NCBI GenBank assembly: GCA_006538405.1
Contig: BJKQ01000007.1
Span: forward strand, 186,001 to 250,000
Origin: Hansfordia pulvinata
Taxonomy: Eukaryota > Ascomycota > Sordariomycetes > Xylariales
Direction of reading: 5' to 3'
DNA length: 64,000 nt
In this document: positions 23,659-35,414 of the stretch, piece by piece
Layout of the letters: each line of letters starts with the position of its first letter
Numbering within the stretch: the first letter of the stretch is position 1
The notes under the pieces: generated by a model
Told to the model about the DNA's origin: nothing
Database searches by the model: none
Seen by the model: only the letters and a program-made list of their open reading frames with translations
Made by a program: the position numbers and the translations under genes

Positions 23659-26600
23659 CTAGGCGGCTTTTGATTGGGGAATTACGTAGTTGACAGTGCG
23701 CCCGCCGCGTACCGGAAACGCCCTAGAAGCTTTGCTGATGTCCGAGGCACCCGTGAGCTTGGCTGCGGCCTCGGGGTTTTTCATGATCTCGGCCGTCAAC
23801 CAGGCTATGTGGTCCGGACTGCGGGGGTCCGCGTTCTCTTCAGCGCCTGGGCGGACGGCAGGCACCTGCACGACACACCGCACGCGCCCGTTGACCTGAA
23901 CAGCGCAAGGAATAGACGCCGGCTGTAGGAACGGCATGCTTCCGTCAGGCTTAGGCCACCTATCTTGTGTCTGCGCATCTCCAGTCGTAGTGAAGATGCT
24001 CTCGCCACGAGTGGACAGATGTTGCCAGCATTCCTCAGCGACGGCTGGGGAAATGGGCGACAACATGCGAAGCAGACACGCGGCTGCTTCTTGGCGCACA
24101 ACTTGCGATGCCGCCGGAGTCGCTAACAACGAATTGGTCAGTGCCATCAAAGATGACACGACAGTATTGATGGAGTAAACCTTCTCGTAACCCTCGGTGA
24201 CAGTGGCAATTGCAGTCTGAACAGCATGCCAGACCTTGATATCGGCCTCGGCTTGGTCCCTGGATCCAGCCACGTCGCCGCCATCTTGCTGGAGCTTCTC
24301 GAAGTAGTCGTAGGAAAGAAAGGGCGTTTCAAAGCTGGACGGAGGGGTTGAGATGACATATTCGTGGACCCTATTCAGCCACCGCGTGATGCCGGTTATC
24401 TTCGAGTCGTCCCAGTTCAACACGTCAGACACCGGGGCTGTGAAAAGCATGTGCGCGCGCGTTGCATCGGCACCCCACTTCTCGATAAAGTCCGCAGGGT
24501 CGACGCCGTTGTGCTTGGACTTTGACATCTTTTCGAAAGAGACATTTGCTGCCTTTCCTGTGGACTTGACCACTGGTCTGGACCGATTGGAAAGGTCGAT
24601 TTCATCTGGCTTGAGAAAGCGGCCCGTATCGGGGTCTGTAAAGGTTTCGCCGTGAACCATGCCCTGCGTGATTAGTCTTTTGAAGGGTTCAGGCTTGTGA
24701 GGGAGTTGGGAGGCATCATTCGATGGGAGTAACCCCGTAACCTCAACAGATGCGCTGACTGCCTTGCCCGCGGGCGGGCTCTCGCCTCGGTACATGATAT
24801 CCATCAGTGCCTTGTAGATGAAGCGGGAATAGAGAAGATGCAGAATAGCGTGCTCCACGCCACCCACGTAGAGGTCAACCGGCAGGTGCTTTTCTATGGC
24901 CTCCTTCGACACAGGGGAGTCTTTGTTGTGCGGATCCGCAAACCGCATATAGTACCAGCTGGAATCCATGAATGTATCCATGGTGTCAGTATCCCGCTTA
25001 GCCGGCCCGCTGCATTTGGGACACTCGGTGTTGACCCATTCTGTGGCGGACTCGAGTGGGTTCCCGGTCCTGGAGTTCAGCCAGTGATCTTTGATTTCGG
25101 GCAACAGTACTGGAAGCTCTTTTTCTGGAACAGGCTGAGGGCCGCAGGTTTGGCAGTGGATGATAGGGATGGGAGTACCCCAATATCTCTGACGGCTAAT
25201 GAGCCAGTCACGCATCTTCCACTTTTCCACTGGTTTCGCGAGACCGAAAAACTGTTGAAGGTGAGCGACGACCTCTTGGGCGACGTCGTTGGAGGGCTTT
25301 CCAGCGTATTGACCCGCTGCGGCAGTCATGAAGCCGGGGCCGATAAAGGGCTTGAAGTCAAGGGACTCGGTGGAGCCGTGCTCATCGGGGGTGACGGCGT
25401 GGATGATGGGTTCTCCAGGGCGATGCCGGGTCCAGAAAGAAAAGTCTCGAGAGTCATGAGCAGGGACGCCCATCAAAGCGCCAGTCTCGTAACCTCCACG
25501 AACATAGGAGGCAATATATACAGGGAGCGGCTCGGAGACAACGTCATTAGGCGACATGTACATGAGAGGGTTCGTGACCTTGACGTGCGGCACCAGATAA
25601 CCATCAGTGGACTCGACATCGTGCGGTTGATCAAGGAAGTCGCGAAGGGCAGGGTCTTCGTCGGCCAGTGTGCGCGCAAGGTCGGATTCGGGCGAGACGG
25701 CGATGAACTGGGCAGCAAAGATGGTGTCGGGCCTGGTGGTGTAAACGGAGATTTTGGAGAGTTTTGTGGGCTGGCTGCCGAGGTGCACGTTGAAGTCGTA
25801 GTGAGCGCAGCGGGAGCGGCCGAGCCAGTTGGCCTGGAGCTTGAGAACCTTTTCGGGCCATGCGTCGTCCTGAGAAAGACACTCAAGGTCTTTGAGCAGA
25901 GGCTCCTTGTACTTGGTGATGTGCAGAAACCACTGCTTGAGCTCCCTTTGCTCAACAAGAGCGCCGGATCTCCAGGAGCGGCCCTCTGCGTCGACCTGCT
26001 CGTTGGCGAGGACGGTCTTCTCGACGGGATCCCAATTGACGGCAGCTTTCTTCTGAGAGACGAGGCCGTGGGCGCGCAGCTTCAGGAAGATGGCCTGGGT
26101 GTGCTTGTAAAAGCCAGGATGGCAGGTAGCGAGCTCCCGAGACCAGTCGAAACTAGCATTGGTCACATCAAGCTGCTGCTTCATGGTTTTGATATTGGAG
26201 TATGTCCACAGATCCGGCTCTGTTTTCCTCTCCATGGCAGCATTCTCGGCGGGGAGACCAAAGGCATCCCAGCCCATAGGCAGCATGACGTCGCGGCCGT
26301 TGAGACGGTGGTAGCGGGCGAGAGCGTCGGTGATGGTGTAGACTCGGAGGTGGCCGAGGTGGAGCTGACCGGAGGGATACGGAAACATGGCAAGTATATA
26401 CATGGATCTGGCCGCATCGGTATCGGCCTCTTCGGCCACGGCGGGTGCCGTGTCGCCAACCGACCCCGTGGCGCGAGGTTGCGACAGCGCCTGCGCCCCG
26501 GCCTGCGGTAGAGGTGACTGGAGCCAGCGCCGGCGCCATTTTCGGTCGAGCGCAGGGAAGTCAAGCGAGGCAGCCGTGGCGTAAGAGCGCAATAAGCGTT

Positions 26601-26745
26601 GCCCCTGTGGTCGTGGGAGCTGTGGGCGAAGGTGAGGATGGGCGCAAGAGAATGACAGAGGGCGGGCGGCGGGCCGGAGCTGGAGCTGGAGACGCGGCGC
26701 GCGGGCGCTGGGCAGGCGCCCAGATCTGAGGACTACCTGGGACAT
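23659..26745 (-). CDS. NAM2: Mitochondrial leucyl-tRNA synthetase
   Basis: Class I aminoacyl-tRNA synthetase charging mitochondrial tRNA-Leu; in yeast the homologue Nam2 also helps splice group I introns. It is a single uninterrupted exon of 1028 aa. The start at 26745 was chosen because it begins an Arg/Leu/Ser-rich, acid-poor presequence (MSQVVLRSGRLPSARAP) typical of mitochondrial import; the frame stays open upstream to 26997. Signatures seen: FPYPSGQLHLGH (HIGH motif), GWDAFGLPAENAA, CP1 editing-domain segments TTRPDTIF and GVPAHDSRDF, a CxxC-type zinc-like pair (CQTC, CPKC), MDSSWYYMRF, and KMSKSKHNG (KMSKS loop). The C-terminal segment VNGRVRCVVQVP is a usual bacterial/mitochondrial LeuRS ending. 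Confidence 0.95.
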   Translation of the reverse strand: MSQVVLRSGRLPSARAPRLQLQLRPAARPLSFSCAHPHLRPQLPRPQGQRLLRSYATAASLDFPALDRKWRRRWLQSPLPQAGAQALSQPRATGSVGDTAPAVAEEADTDAARSMYILAMFPYPSGQLHLGHLRVYTITDALARYHRLNGRDVMLPMGWDAFGLPAENAAMERKTEPDLWTYSNIKTMKQQLDVTNASFDWSRELATCHPGFYKHTQAIFLKLRAHGLVSQKKAAVNWDPVEKTVLANEQVDAEGRSWRSGALVEQRELKQWFLHITKYKEPLLKDLECLSQDDAWPEKVLKLQANWLGRSRCAHYDFNVHLGSQPTKLSKISVYTTRPDTIFAAQFIAVSPESDLARTLADEDPALRDFLDQPHDVESTDGYLVPHVKVTNPLMYMSPNDVVSEPLPVYIASYVRGGYETGALMGVPAHDSRDFSFWTRHRPGEPIIHAVTPDEHGSTESLDFKPFIGPGFMTAAAGQYAGKPSNDVAQEVVAHLQQFFGLAKPVEKWKMRDWLISRQRYWGTPIPIIHCQTCGPQPVPEKELPVLLPEIKDHWLNSRTGNPLESATEWVNTECPKCSGPAKRDTDTMDTFMDSSWYYMRFADPHNKDSPVSKEAIEKHLPVDLYVGGVEHAILHLLYSRFIYKALMDIMYRGESPPAGKAVSASVEVTGLLPSNDASQLPHKPEPFKRLITQGMVHGETFTDPDTGRFLKPDEIDLSNRSRPVVKSTGKAANVSFEKMSKSKHNGVDPADFIEKWGADATRAHMLFTAPVSDVLNWDDSKITGITRWLNRVHEYVISTPPSSFETPFLSYDYFEKLQQDGGDVAGSRDQAEADIKVWHAVQTAIATVTEGYEKVYSINTVVSSLMALTNSLLATPAASQVVRQEAAACLLRMLSPISPAVAEECWQHLSTRGESIFTTTGDAQTQDRWPKPDGSMPFLQPASIPCAVQVNGRVRCVVQVPAVRPGAEENADPRSPDHIAWLTAEIMKNPEAAAKLTGASDISKASRAFPVRGGRTVNYVIPQSKAA

Positions 26746-27522
26746 TCGGAGGGAGCGCAGAGGAGCATTGCGGTAGACGATTGGGATTGGCGGGGGCCCG
26801 GTTAGCTGGCTGGGAGAGCCATGGTGGGTGATGAGGTCGAGAATGTGGCATGGGTTGGGCGAGGAGGCGGTCTTTTTACTGGGTCCGCCCGGGCGACACG
26901 CGACTGCCACCGGCCCGCGTTGGCCCCCATCGCGCCTGCCTGAGCTGATCCCGGGTCGAGTGGTTCGGGGGTTTCGCAAGCCTTTCGGTACGTACACTGG
27001 TAGCGAGGGAAGTATCGCATACGCGTACCTAAGGTGCTAAGGTACTGCAAATCCCAACGGATCCATGTATGTGCCCAATCCCTGTGCAGATGTTGTCGGC
27101 ACCTCATCTTTTAACCTGCGCGTCTTCCACATGGGAATGAACTCGTTTTAAATAGGCAGGTTTTCTAAAATTCGAATGCGGCGGCCCGATTGATGATGCA
27201 CCTTGCCCTCGCGGTGCAGTGGTCGACGGTCAAGCGTTCTCTGAATACATCGAGACGGGCAGCGTACCTAGAGCGACGAAGACGAGGGAGCAAGTTGTGA
27301 TCGCCTGACCTATGGCTCATCACCGCACAGCATCTTTCTCGTTCCATCCGGTTTACCGGCGGTCAATGATAATGCCAGGGGAGCGTTGTTTCCGTATGAC
27401 GGGTACGAGTATGCACAGAGCCTGAGAGATACTCGTACGGGAGTAGAGGGGGATGGGGTCGGAAAGGGGGAGAGTTCTGCCAAGACGCTACCTAACATCC
27501 GCGGACTGATGAGGCCAGGTTC

Positions 27523-27549
27523 ACCAGTGCCCAGGTGCTGGGCACTGGT
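27523..27549. repeat. Perfect hairpin, 11-bp stem and 5-nt loop
   Basis: The left arm ACCAGTGCCCA (27523-27533) and right arm TGGGCACTGGT (27539-27549) are exact reverse complements around the loop GGTGC. It lies in non-coding DNA and is not followed by a U-tract. Confidence 0.9.
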
Positions 27550-28998
27550 TAGAAGGCCCTTCTCAGGTAGTTGTCAGGACGCAATCCCTCTACCATCTTC
27601 GTGGCTTGAGCCCGGTAAGACGGCCAGGCCTGGTGCCCATATCACCCGAAAACGACGGACGTGGTAGCTAGGTCGGTAGTCAGCTGAACGCTCCTACTCG
27701 TACAGATATCACCTTTCTAGCAGAACGAGATACTCGCAGCTGCTTGCTGGGACCTACAAGTACTCTAATCAGTCGTGCATGTATGATTCGATTTTGGCCA
27801 AGTGAAAGGCGTTCAACCTGTGCTTGTAACTGCACTACATCAAACGAACCGCTCGCAAAACCGGCGACCTCCTTCAGAGATATGTAAGGAGCACGATGAA
27901 AGGTATTCGTTCAACCTGACCACTTCAAGTAAAATATGGGGGTTCTCGCCCCCTTAAACTGCAGGCTCAAATTGCTCGGTCTACCCACATCAATAGCCCA
28001 GTGCTCTTGAAGGGCAATTGAAGTGCCTAAGGTACATCACCTAAAGTACCGTGGCGGAGTGTGAGGACTGCGATATGTTTGAATGCCTCGTACTTCGACC
28101 TCTGCAGCACTTGGGCTACAACGCGGACACTTTTCAGGTACTTCGACTGCCGGTCAAATGCAGCAAGCCTTCGTACCTCACCCACATATCTCGTACCTGA
28201 GTAAGTACAGACGTACCTATCTTTATGTACCTCAGGTACCGTCCGTATCTATCTATCTAGGGGTACATACACCATTGAGGTGGGCGCGCTGTCAAGTGGG
28301 TGCAATGGATCAGGGGCACACATCGTCAACCACCAATAACCTACTGAAGTCCATTCCAAAGTAGTGCCTCCCAGCCACGGATACCTGTACGAGTATGAGG
28401 GATCCGCGTGCACCTTAGCGACCCTCTTTCGACTCGATCCACGGCTTCACTTTCACCACCATCCCGCCCCTCGACACAACCCATTGCGCCACATTTCCCG
28501 TTTTTGCTGGACAGAACACCGCTTTGCCGCCCGTCCCGCGCACGCATGTCGATATACTCACCCAACGCCTGCCAATACTCGTAATCTTGAACCACCAACA
28601 ACTGCCCAATTGAAGAGGTACCTGTCCACCTACTTAATCAACACAACTCGACTGGCTTCGACTCCTGCGGCCTCATCGCGACGCCACCCCAGCTCCGGCG
28701 TCTTTTGTCTTTGTTGAGCCGTCCTCCGAAGACCTACGCACGACCTGATCACCGCCCGCGGTCAGCTTCCTGTGCTCCTCACCACTGCCGAGCGCTCGGC
28801 ATTTCCCCATATTCGCAACTCACGCCGGCGCACGCGTCCGCACCGATTCACCGCATCCCACCCGCCGCCGCCGGTCTGCCGCGTCTCCCCCGGGTCTGCA
28901 CTCGGCGCGCCTCGGTCGCCTTTGCCGCCCCGTGGTCACCCCCTCGAGCAAGCGAGCGACGCCTCCTGCGAAGGAACGAATTCCGGGCTGCTGACGAC

Positions 28999-29040
28999 AT
29001 GGTCCACGCCCCAACCCTGAGTGTAGCGAACTTCTGGTAA
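28999..29040 (+). promoter_or_regulatory. Candidate upstream ORF in permease leader
   Basis: A 13-codon ATG-to-TAA frame (MVHAPTLSVANFW) ends 176 bp before the permease ATG. Whether it is in the transcript depends on the unknown transcription start. Confidence 0.35.
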
Positions 29041-29216
29041 CAACGGCTTCGCTAAGACGTGGCCCCCCCCTTCGCACTTGCATCTACGCCTGCATCTATA
29101 CTCCGCATATCCTGAGCCCTCGCTGCGTGCTCCCTCGCTCCGCCTACAACACTCCTCCGAACCGGACGTGGGCCCCCGATCCGTGCCGTGCGCCTTGGGC
29201 CGCCCGTCTCGTGGCC

Positions 29217-31177
29217 ATGCCCGCTAACTACACCTCCTCCCTCCAGCCGCATAATCGCGACTCGCTGGAGCTTGCCTCGCTCGCCTCGTCCGCCCACAGC
29301 CACAGCCACGCTGCCGACAACTACTCCGATACCGACTCACGTCCCTCCATATCCTCCTCCCGCAAGCTGTCGCTCGAACGCGACGACCCCCTCGACGACA
29401 ACAATCTCGCCGCTAGCGCCCGCCCCAACTACTCCCGGCGCGATCGCGGCTTTTCCGTGTCCTCCAGCTTCAGCTTCGCTGGCAACCTCTTCCCCCTCTC
29501 CTCTTCCGCTGCTGCTCCCGGCTATGCCCCTCTGGGCGCCCCGACCTCCGCTGCCCACCACCGCTCTGGCCTCGGTGCCGCCTCCCTCGAGAAGCACAAG
29601 ACCCTGACCTACCTCAACGGCCTTGGTCTGGTCATTGGCCTCATCATCGGCTCCGGCATCTTCTCGTCCCCCGCCCAGGTCAACACCAATGTTGGCTCCC
29701 CCGGCGCTGCGCTGGTGGTTTGGACCGTCGCCGGCCTCCTGGCCTGGACCGGAGGTGCTAGTTTCGCCGAGTTGGGGGGCGCCATTCCCCTGAATGGAGG
29801 CGCCCAGGCCTACCTGTCCAAGATTCTGGGCGAGCTGGTCGGCTTTCTCTTTACCTGGTGCTCCGTCCTGGTCCTCAAGCCTGGCAGTTCGGCCATCATC
29901 TCCATCATCATGGGCGAATACTTTGTGCGTGCCTTCATTGGCGCCGAGGCGGAGACGGTCAACCCTTGGGTCAACAAGGGTGCTGGCCTTGTTGGCCTGT
30001 TTCTTGTCACCTTTGTCAACTGTCTCTCCACCAGACTTGCCACTCGCGTCAATGACACCCTCATGTTTCTCAAGTTCTTCGCCCTGATCGGGGTCACCGT
30101 CCTCGGTATTATAGTTGCCGCCACTGGGTTTTCTTACTCTGGGGAGCCCAACGAAGGCTGGAAGAAGCACGAGTGGTTTGCAGGCACCAGCAACGACATG
30201 AGCCACTGGGCCGTCGCTCTCTATGCGGGTCTCTGGGCCTACGATGGCTGGGACAACGTGAGTGGCAACTGCTAGCCCTCCTCTCTCAGCACCCCGCGAA
30301 TGCTAACCCCTAAGAACAGACCAACTACGTGGTTGGCGAGTTTCGCAACCCATCTAGGGACCTGCCACGTGTCATCCACACAGCCATGCCTCTTGTCATT
30401 ATCTGCTACGTCTTGGCCAATCTCTCCTACTTTCTGGTGCTGCCTGTTGCCGCTATCAATGGCTCGGATACGGTCGCCGTCATTTTCGGTGGCAAGGTCT
30501 TTGGCCCCATTGGTTCTCTCGTCTTTGCGCTGATTGTGAGCGCCTCGTGTTTCGGCTCCCTCAACTCGAGCGCCTTCACGAATAGTCGGTTGGTCTACGC
30601 AGCAGCCAAGGAGGGCTACATCCCGGCCTTCATTGGGCGCGTGGGGACTTCAAGCTCCAACGACCAGAGCGGCATGTCGGCCACGTCCATGTCCACGCGC
30701 CCCCGCGGCTGGTTTTCCAAGCGGCTTCGAGCCCTCGCCGGTACCGACGACGAGACGGGCATGTTTTTCACGCCGATCAATGCCTTGCTCATGAACGCAT
30801 TCCTGACGGTCATCTATGTGTGCGTCGGCGAGTTCGGCACTCTCATCACGTTCTACGGTGTCGCGGGCTACTCGTTCTACTTCCTCACGGTTCTTGGCGT
30901 CATCATTCTCCGGGTGCGTGAGCCGGATCTGGAGCGACCCTACAAGACCTGGATCACGACGCCCATCATATTCTGCTGCGTCTCACTCTTCCTGCTGAGC
31001 CGCGCCGTCTTTGCGCAGCCGTTCCAAACCCTGGCTGTGATCGCTTTCGTTCTCATCGGCATCCCCGTCTTCTTCTGGCGAATCCGCGGACGCGATCTCG
31101 TTGTGAACAAGCGCGAGCTGGCGTCGGCATCTGGCGGCAGCGGTTGGAAGTTCTGGAAGCGCTGGGGCGGGTCATGA
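29217..31177 (+). CDS. LAT/APC-family amino acid permease (methionine or neutral amino acids)
   Basis: Plasma-membrane amino acid transporter of the APC superfamily, closest in appearance to the LAT (SLC7) group that includes fungal methionine permeases. Exons are 29217-30257 and 30320-31177. The 62-bp intron has GTGAGT, the branch sequence TGCTAAC (30301-30307) and ACAG, phase 0, giving 632 aa. A long Ser-rich hydrophilic N-terminus (about 125 aa) precedes the helices. TM1 carries the unwound substrate motif GSGIFSSP (GLIIGSGIFSSPAQV). Further family segments are GGASFAELGGAIPLNGG, VLKPGSSAIISI and YDGWDNTNYVVGEFRNP, the last spanning the splice junction. About 12 hydrophobic segments are visible. 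The upstream in-frame GTG at 29127 was rejected in favour of the ATG at 29217. Substrate is inferred from family only. Confidence 0.88.
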
Positions 31178-32544
31178 ATCATTCTTGCGCACCTGCAACA
31201 ACCCCATCATGACCTACCCGTGGTCAAACCCCCTGGCCCTGTCGTCACGAGCCTTGACAGGTACCACCTCCAGCGAAACTCCACAGATGCTATCGGCTTG
31301 GTGAGAGTCACCATGGGGCAACTGCCCTTGTTGCCTTGACGACATGCCCCTTAAAGCAGAGGCAAGTGGCACTGATCCATTCAGGTGTAGTGGCAGGCTC
31401 ATTGCGCATCTGGGTGCCGGGCAGTGTGAGGGTCCAAAGCGATGGTCACGCGGTGACGTGGGCTCCGGCCAGCTCCTGCAGAGCCACTGCAGGCCTTGCC
31501 TTGCCTTGGGCGAGCTTGCATTATGCGTGCGGCCGTGACATGCCGCAGCTGGAGCTAGAGAGATGAAGGGCAGGTCTGCAGCAGGGGCCGATGTCCCCTG
31601 GCTCCGTCAATCCTCCATCAGGTGGAAAGGCTCCGATTTGGATAGCGCATCCAGACTGTCCTCGACACCGCCGGCAACGAATGACGATCGTTGGTGTATT
31701 GGACGCACATCGAAAGCGTATGTGGAGCCGTGTAGTGCCGTCGGCAGAGAGGCACATGTATACCTAACGTTAGACAGAATACGCCGTACCGATGCCATGC
31801 GAATAGGACCGTGGCCAACGCCCGTGTTGGCGCTCGCGCAGAAGACAATATATTGCTTGGAAAGGCATGCAGTGATGCCCAGGGCCCGTGTCATTCCCTC
31901 TGGGGCGGTGCTCTCTTCTCCACTAACTAGATTGCGTACGGATATTTATTTGCAAAGTGAGGCTTGCCGTCCAGGCTCGATCAAGTCGGAATACGAGCAC
32001 ACGCCCTACGTTCTGCCTGTGGAGTGAACTGGGTCAAGTCAGTCCTAATTGGACACTGGGGCGCAGGCCAGAGCCTCAGAGAAGTGCTCCATCCGGCTTT
32101 CACAGGCGAGCAGAGTGGGCTGCGGAGCTTTATATAGCGACAAAGCCGCTTGGTAGCCGTCACACTCGCTACCTGGCATGAGGCGATGATGCGAGAGGCG
32201 ACGCGCTTGTCGAAGAGACGCGGAGATGAACTTGCCACCAAGCCATAGTTCGTCACGCTGAACTTGGGTGTGAAAGTCCGAGCTATTTCAATCAATGCGA
32301 CGTCTGAAGTTGCCCTTCTACCGATGACCCCTTCGCTCTCTTCCTCGCCTCTTGGACAGTCGAAGAGTACGAACGGGTCAGCTCGCAGTCTTCAGAACGT
32401 TGACTTTGCTTTCTGTCGACTCGCACGTCCAATTACATTACCAAGTGCGCAACCGATTCCAGGTCACTATGGTAGCGTCTTGGTCGCCCGAGACTCTCGC
32501 ACGTGCTGCAGAGATCCATTGTGAGGCCAGACCATCTCTCTTGA
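31178..32544. other. Intergenic upstream of M13 peptidase
   Basis: No separately supported gene. A TATA-like TTTATATAG lies near 32130. The missing first exon(s) of the M13 gene probably lie in 32130-32545, but I could not find a splice pair giving an ATG and an open frame. Confidence 0.5.
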
Positions 32545-35117
32545 GTGTCGAGTGTCAGCGAGGGCCGAGCTGACGCGTTCCAAAGCCAATCTGCAGAATC
32601 CCTGGCCCAGCCCCCAGAAGTGTGTCGAGACTTCTACTCGGCGGTATGCGGCGGCTACGCCAAGAACAACGAGATACCCGAGGGCAAGAAGTGGATGACG
32701 CCCCGTGAGAAGATGAAGACCAACTTCGACAAGCTCGTCGATGAGATCCTCGGCGGGGACGCAAGCGAGGTGCTCCAGGTAAGAAAAGAACTGGCGGCGT
32801 GTCCGTCCGTCGGATCCCTCAGTCGTCGCTGACGGCAATCGTTTTCTTTCTCGCAGGGATCGGAGTTCACCATCTCGGACCACCAGGAGTTTTCCATGAT
32901 CAAGAAGACGTTCGACTCGTGCATGGACGTCGGGGTCTGGGGAGGACGGGGTTCGGGCCCTTGAAAGCGTGGCTTCACGAAATTGTTAACGACGTGTTCT
33001 CTGTGGACGTGAGGTCTTACGAAAATCCAGGCAGGTTCCTCATGGGCGACAAGGATTTCCAAAGTCTGCAGAGGGTTCAGGGGATGCTCTCAAGGGTCAA
33101 GACAGACTTGTTCTTCGAGATTTACCCCTTTACGGACTCGGAAGACACAGTAAGTAGAAACCGCCGTGGCTCCGCGCGCGCGCGTGGTTGGGCTCCTCCT
33201 CGTCTGCTGACCCATCACCGAAAAGACAAGAAAGACCTTGCGTCTCGAACCGGCCGACTTGACTCTCAAAACAAACACCTACAGAGGCGGGGAGTTGGAC
33301 TCGGCTCTGGAGCGTGCAGTCGATCGAGGAGACTTTGAAAGAAGCGCACCCGCTGAGAATTGGGCGTGCTCGTGCCAGGGAGCTGGCGCGAGGCATTGTA
33401 GAGCTGGAGAAGAAAGTGGCGGAGATCTATCCTGATGCGCAGCACCTGAAAACCCCAAAGGTCGGTTGGTCCTAGATTAACTCAGATTCCGACAATGGCC
33501 ACCAGCCTGACAGCGCCGACCAACCCAACCCATGCTGACCCAGCTGCCTCACTCAGAACGGGAAACGGACCACGTTCGCGCAGGCTAGAGAGTATTGTCC
33601 ACAGATCGGGCTTGACTCCATCATGGAAGCGTTCCTCTCCCCGGAGCACGTGATCAGGCAGGACAAGGACGCCTTCATGTTCCAGTCGCCCGGGTATCTG
33701 GAAGAGCTCTGCGCCATCTTCAGAGAGACCCCGGCGCCCGTCTTCCAGAGCTACGTCGTGTGGCGCGTTGTCTACAAGTGGATGGACATGCAAGACTCAG
33801 AAGAGACCCGGGCGGCCGAGGAGCTGCACAGTCTGGACCAGGTCGGAGTAAGTCTGCAGGGTATCAGATGCCGCGCCAGGCAGTTGGTGGGTGACACACG
33901 AGGCTGACGTGTATCCGCCGCACAGGGCGCGAAAGCCAAGCGGCCGAGGTTGCCGATTTGCGTCGAGTTCTTGAAGAAAAACATGACCTGGGTCCTGTCC
34001 AAGTTCTACATCCTGAAGCACTTCCCGGAGGGGCTCAAGAAGGAAGGCGAGGACAGCTTCCGACGCCTCCGGAAGGTCCTGGCGCAGAGGGTGAGCACGC
34101 TCTCGTGGATGGCCGCCGCGGTGCGCGGGAAAGCCCTCGCCAAGGTCGGGAACCTCATCGCCTGGGTCGCCTACCCGGAGGCCCCCGCCGAGTCGCCGCG
34201 GTTCCTGGAGGCCGGCGTTCTGCTGCGGTCCATGTACGCGGGGGTTCTGGCGCCCTCGGGTTCGGGCTCTCTCCTGGAGACGGCCAAGTCGGCCGCCCGG
34301 GCGACGGCGAAGCTCGACGCCGTGGACTTCTACAACGCGCGCAGCAACCGGCGCCGCTGGCTCAGCACCAGCCCCCTGAGCCCGGCTGCTTATTTCTCCA
34401 AGCAGGACCTGACGGTGAAGCTGCCGGCGGCCATCATGCAGGCGCCCACCATCAACGCCGGCGTCCCGGGGTACATGAACTCGCAGTTCGACTTTACGCT
34501 CGCGCACGAGATGACCCACAGCGTCGACAACAACGGGCGGCACTACGACGAGCGCGGGCGGCTGGCGGAGTGGTGGGACGCGGCGAGCGCCGGGCGGGCG
34601 GAGCAGATCCAGCAGCGGTTCGTCAAGCAGTACAGCGCGATGGGGCAGCGGATCGGCGGCGTGTGGTACGGCGTGGACGGGGAGAGGACCCTGTCGGAGA
34701 ACATCGCGGACTCGGGCGGCGTCAACCTCGCCTTCGCCGCGTGGCAGGAGACGGGCGAGGACACGCAGACCAAGGGGCCCCCTCCGCTGGACGGCTTCTC
34801 CCCAAAGCAGATCTTCTTCATCAACATGGCCCAGGCGATGTGCGGCAACCTGAGGGAGAAGACGCAGGTCAAGTCCATCCGAGGCGAGATTGGCAACGGG
34901 GCTCACGCGCCGCGATTTGCTCGTGTCAATGGAAGTAAGCGGCCTCTATCTCTCTCCCGCGAGCTCTGCGTTGATGGCGCAATGTTCCCGTCCTCATCTA
35001 TGGTCGCCCGCTAACATGTGTCTCCTCTCCTCTAAATTAGTGATGAGCAACTCCAAAGACTGGAGAGAAGGTTTCCATTGCGAAATCGAAGCCGAGATCA
35101 ACAACATGTGGTCTTAG
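32545..35117 (+). CDS. M13 (neprilysin-like) zinc metallopeptidase, frame-broken, start not found
   Basis: Neprilysin-family endopeptidase; the zinc site HEMTH is at 34505-34519 and the third ligand is in ENIADSGG (about 34697). Supported blocks: to 32778 (CRDFYSAVCGGY), 32857-33149, 33226-33460, 33557-33847, 33926-34934 and 35041-35117. The introns at 32779, 33150, 33461, 33848 and 34935 have GTAAG- or GTCGG-type donors, and conserved text continues across them. Two breaks lie inside exons. Near 32932-32942 (two G4 runs) frame is lost by -1 between CMDVG and GFGPLKAWL. Near 33304-33318 it shifts by +1 or -2 between GGELDSALE and VQSIEETLKEAH. No ATG opens the first block, and a stop sits at 32542. 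It could be a consensus-error gene or a decaying pseudogene; the intact catalytic half and splice sites favour the former. Confidence 0.75.
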
Positions 35118-35414
35118 GACGGACTGGGTGTTCCAACCAGAGCCCGCGAGGAAGGCGATAAGACGGGAGAGAAAAGGGGGGCAAGGGGGTTCGACGTTCT
35201 TCACTTTGTAACTGGACTTGGACGCATCACTGGACAACTCATAGAGCTCCCGAGGAGCAGAGCAGAAAAAATAGCGAGAGGGTTGTTATTTTTCATTAGG
35301 CGTAATTCATGATCCGCTTTTCTCCTTCTTCCTCCTCCTCCTTCTTCTTTCCCGCAGTCAAGAACCAAAACACCTCCAAGCCGTGACTGAGGCCTCCCCT
35401 ACCCTAACCGCCTT

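Larger units (their letters stand above)
26746..29216. other. Divergent promoter region, LeuRS and amino acid permease
   Basis: About 2.5 kb between divergent starts, with no supported gene. It contains an 11-bp-stem hairpin (27523-27549), near-copies of TACGAGTAC (27404, 27429, 27689, 28386), several GGTACC-type motifs around 27026, 28030, 28229 and 28616, and a CT-rich stretch (about 28430-29120) that probably forms the permease leader. Confidence 0.6.

Noticed and set aside
24838..26511. 557-codon open frame on the plus strand
   Set aside because: It is exactly antisense to the LeuRS gene, has no domain, and follows from the codon bias of LeuRS.
32352..32573. Plus-strand ORF containing MVASWSPETLARAAEI as first exon of the M13 gene
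   Set aside because: Loosely similar to M13 N-termini, but every donor/acceptor pair tried created a stop or the wrong phase at the junction.
33150..33319. A longer M13 intron ending at GTGCAG (33319) that would avoid one frame break
   Set aside because: It keeps phase but removes LRLEPADLTLKTNTY, which matches the expected M13 segment at that place, so the shorter intron with a frame break is preferred.
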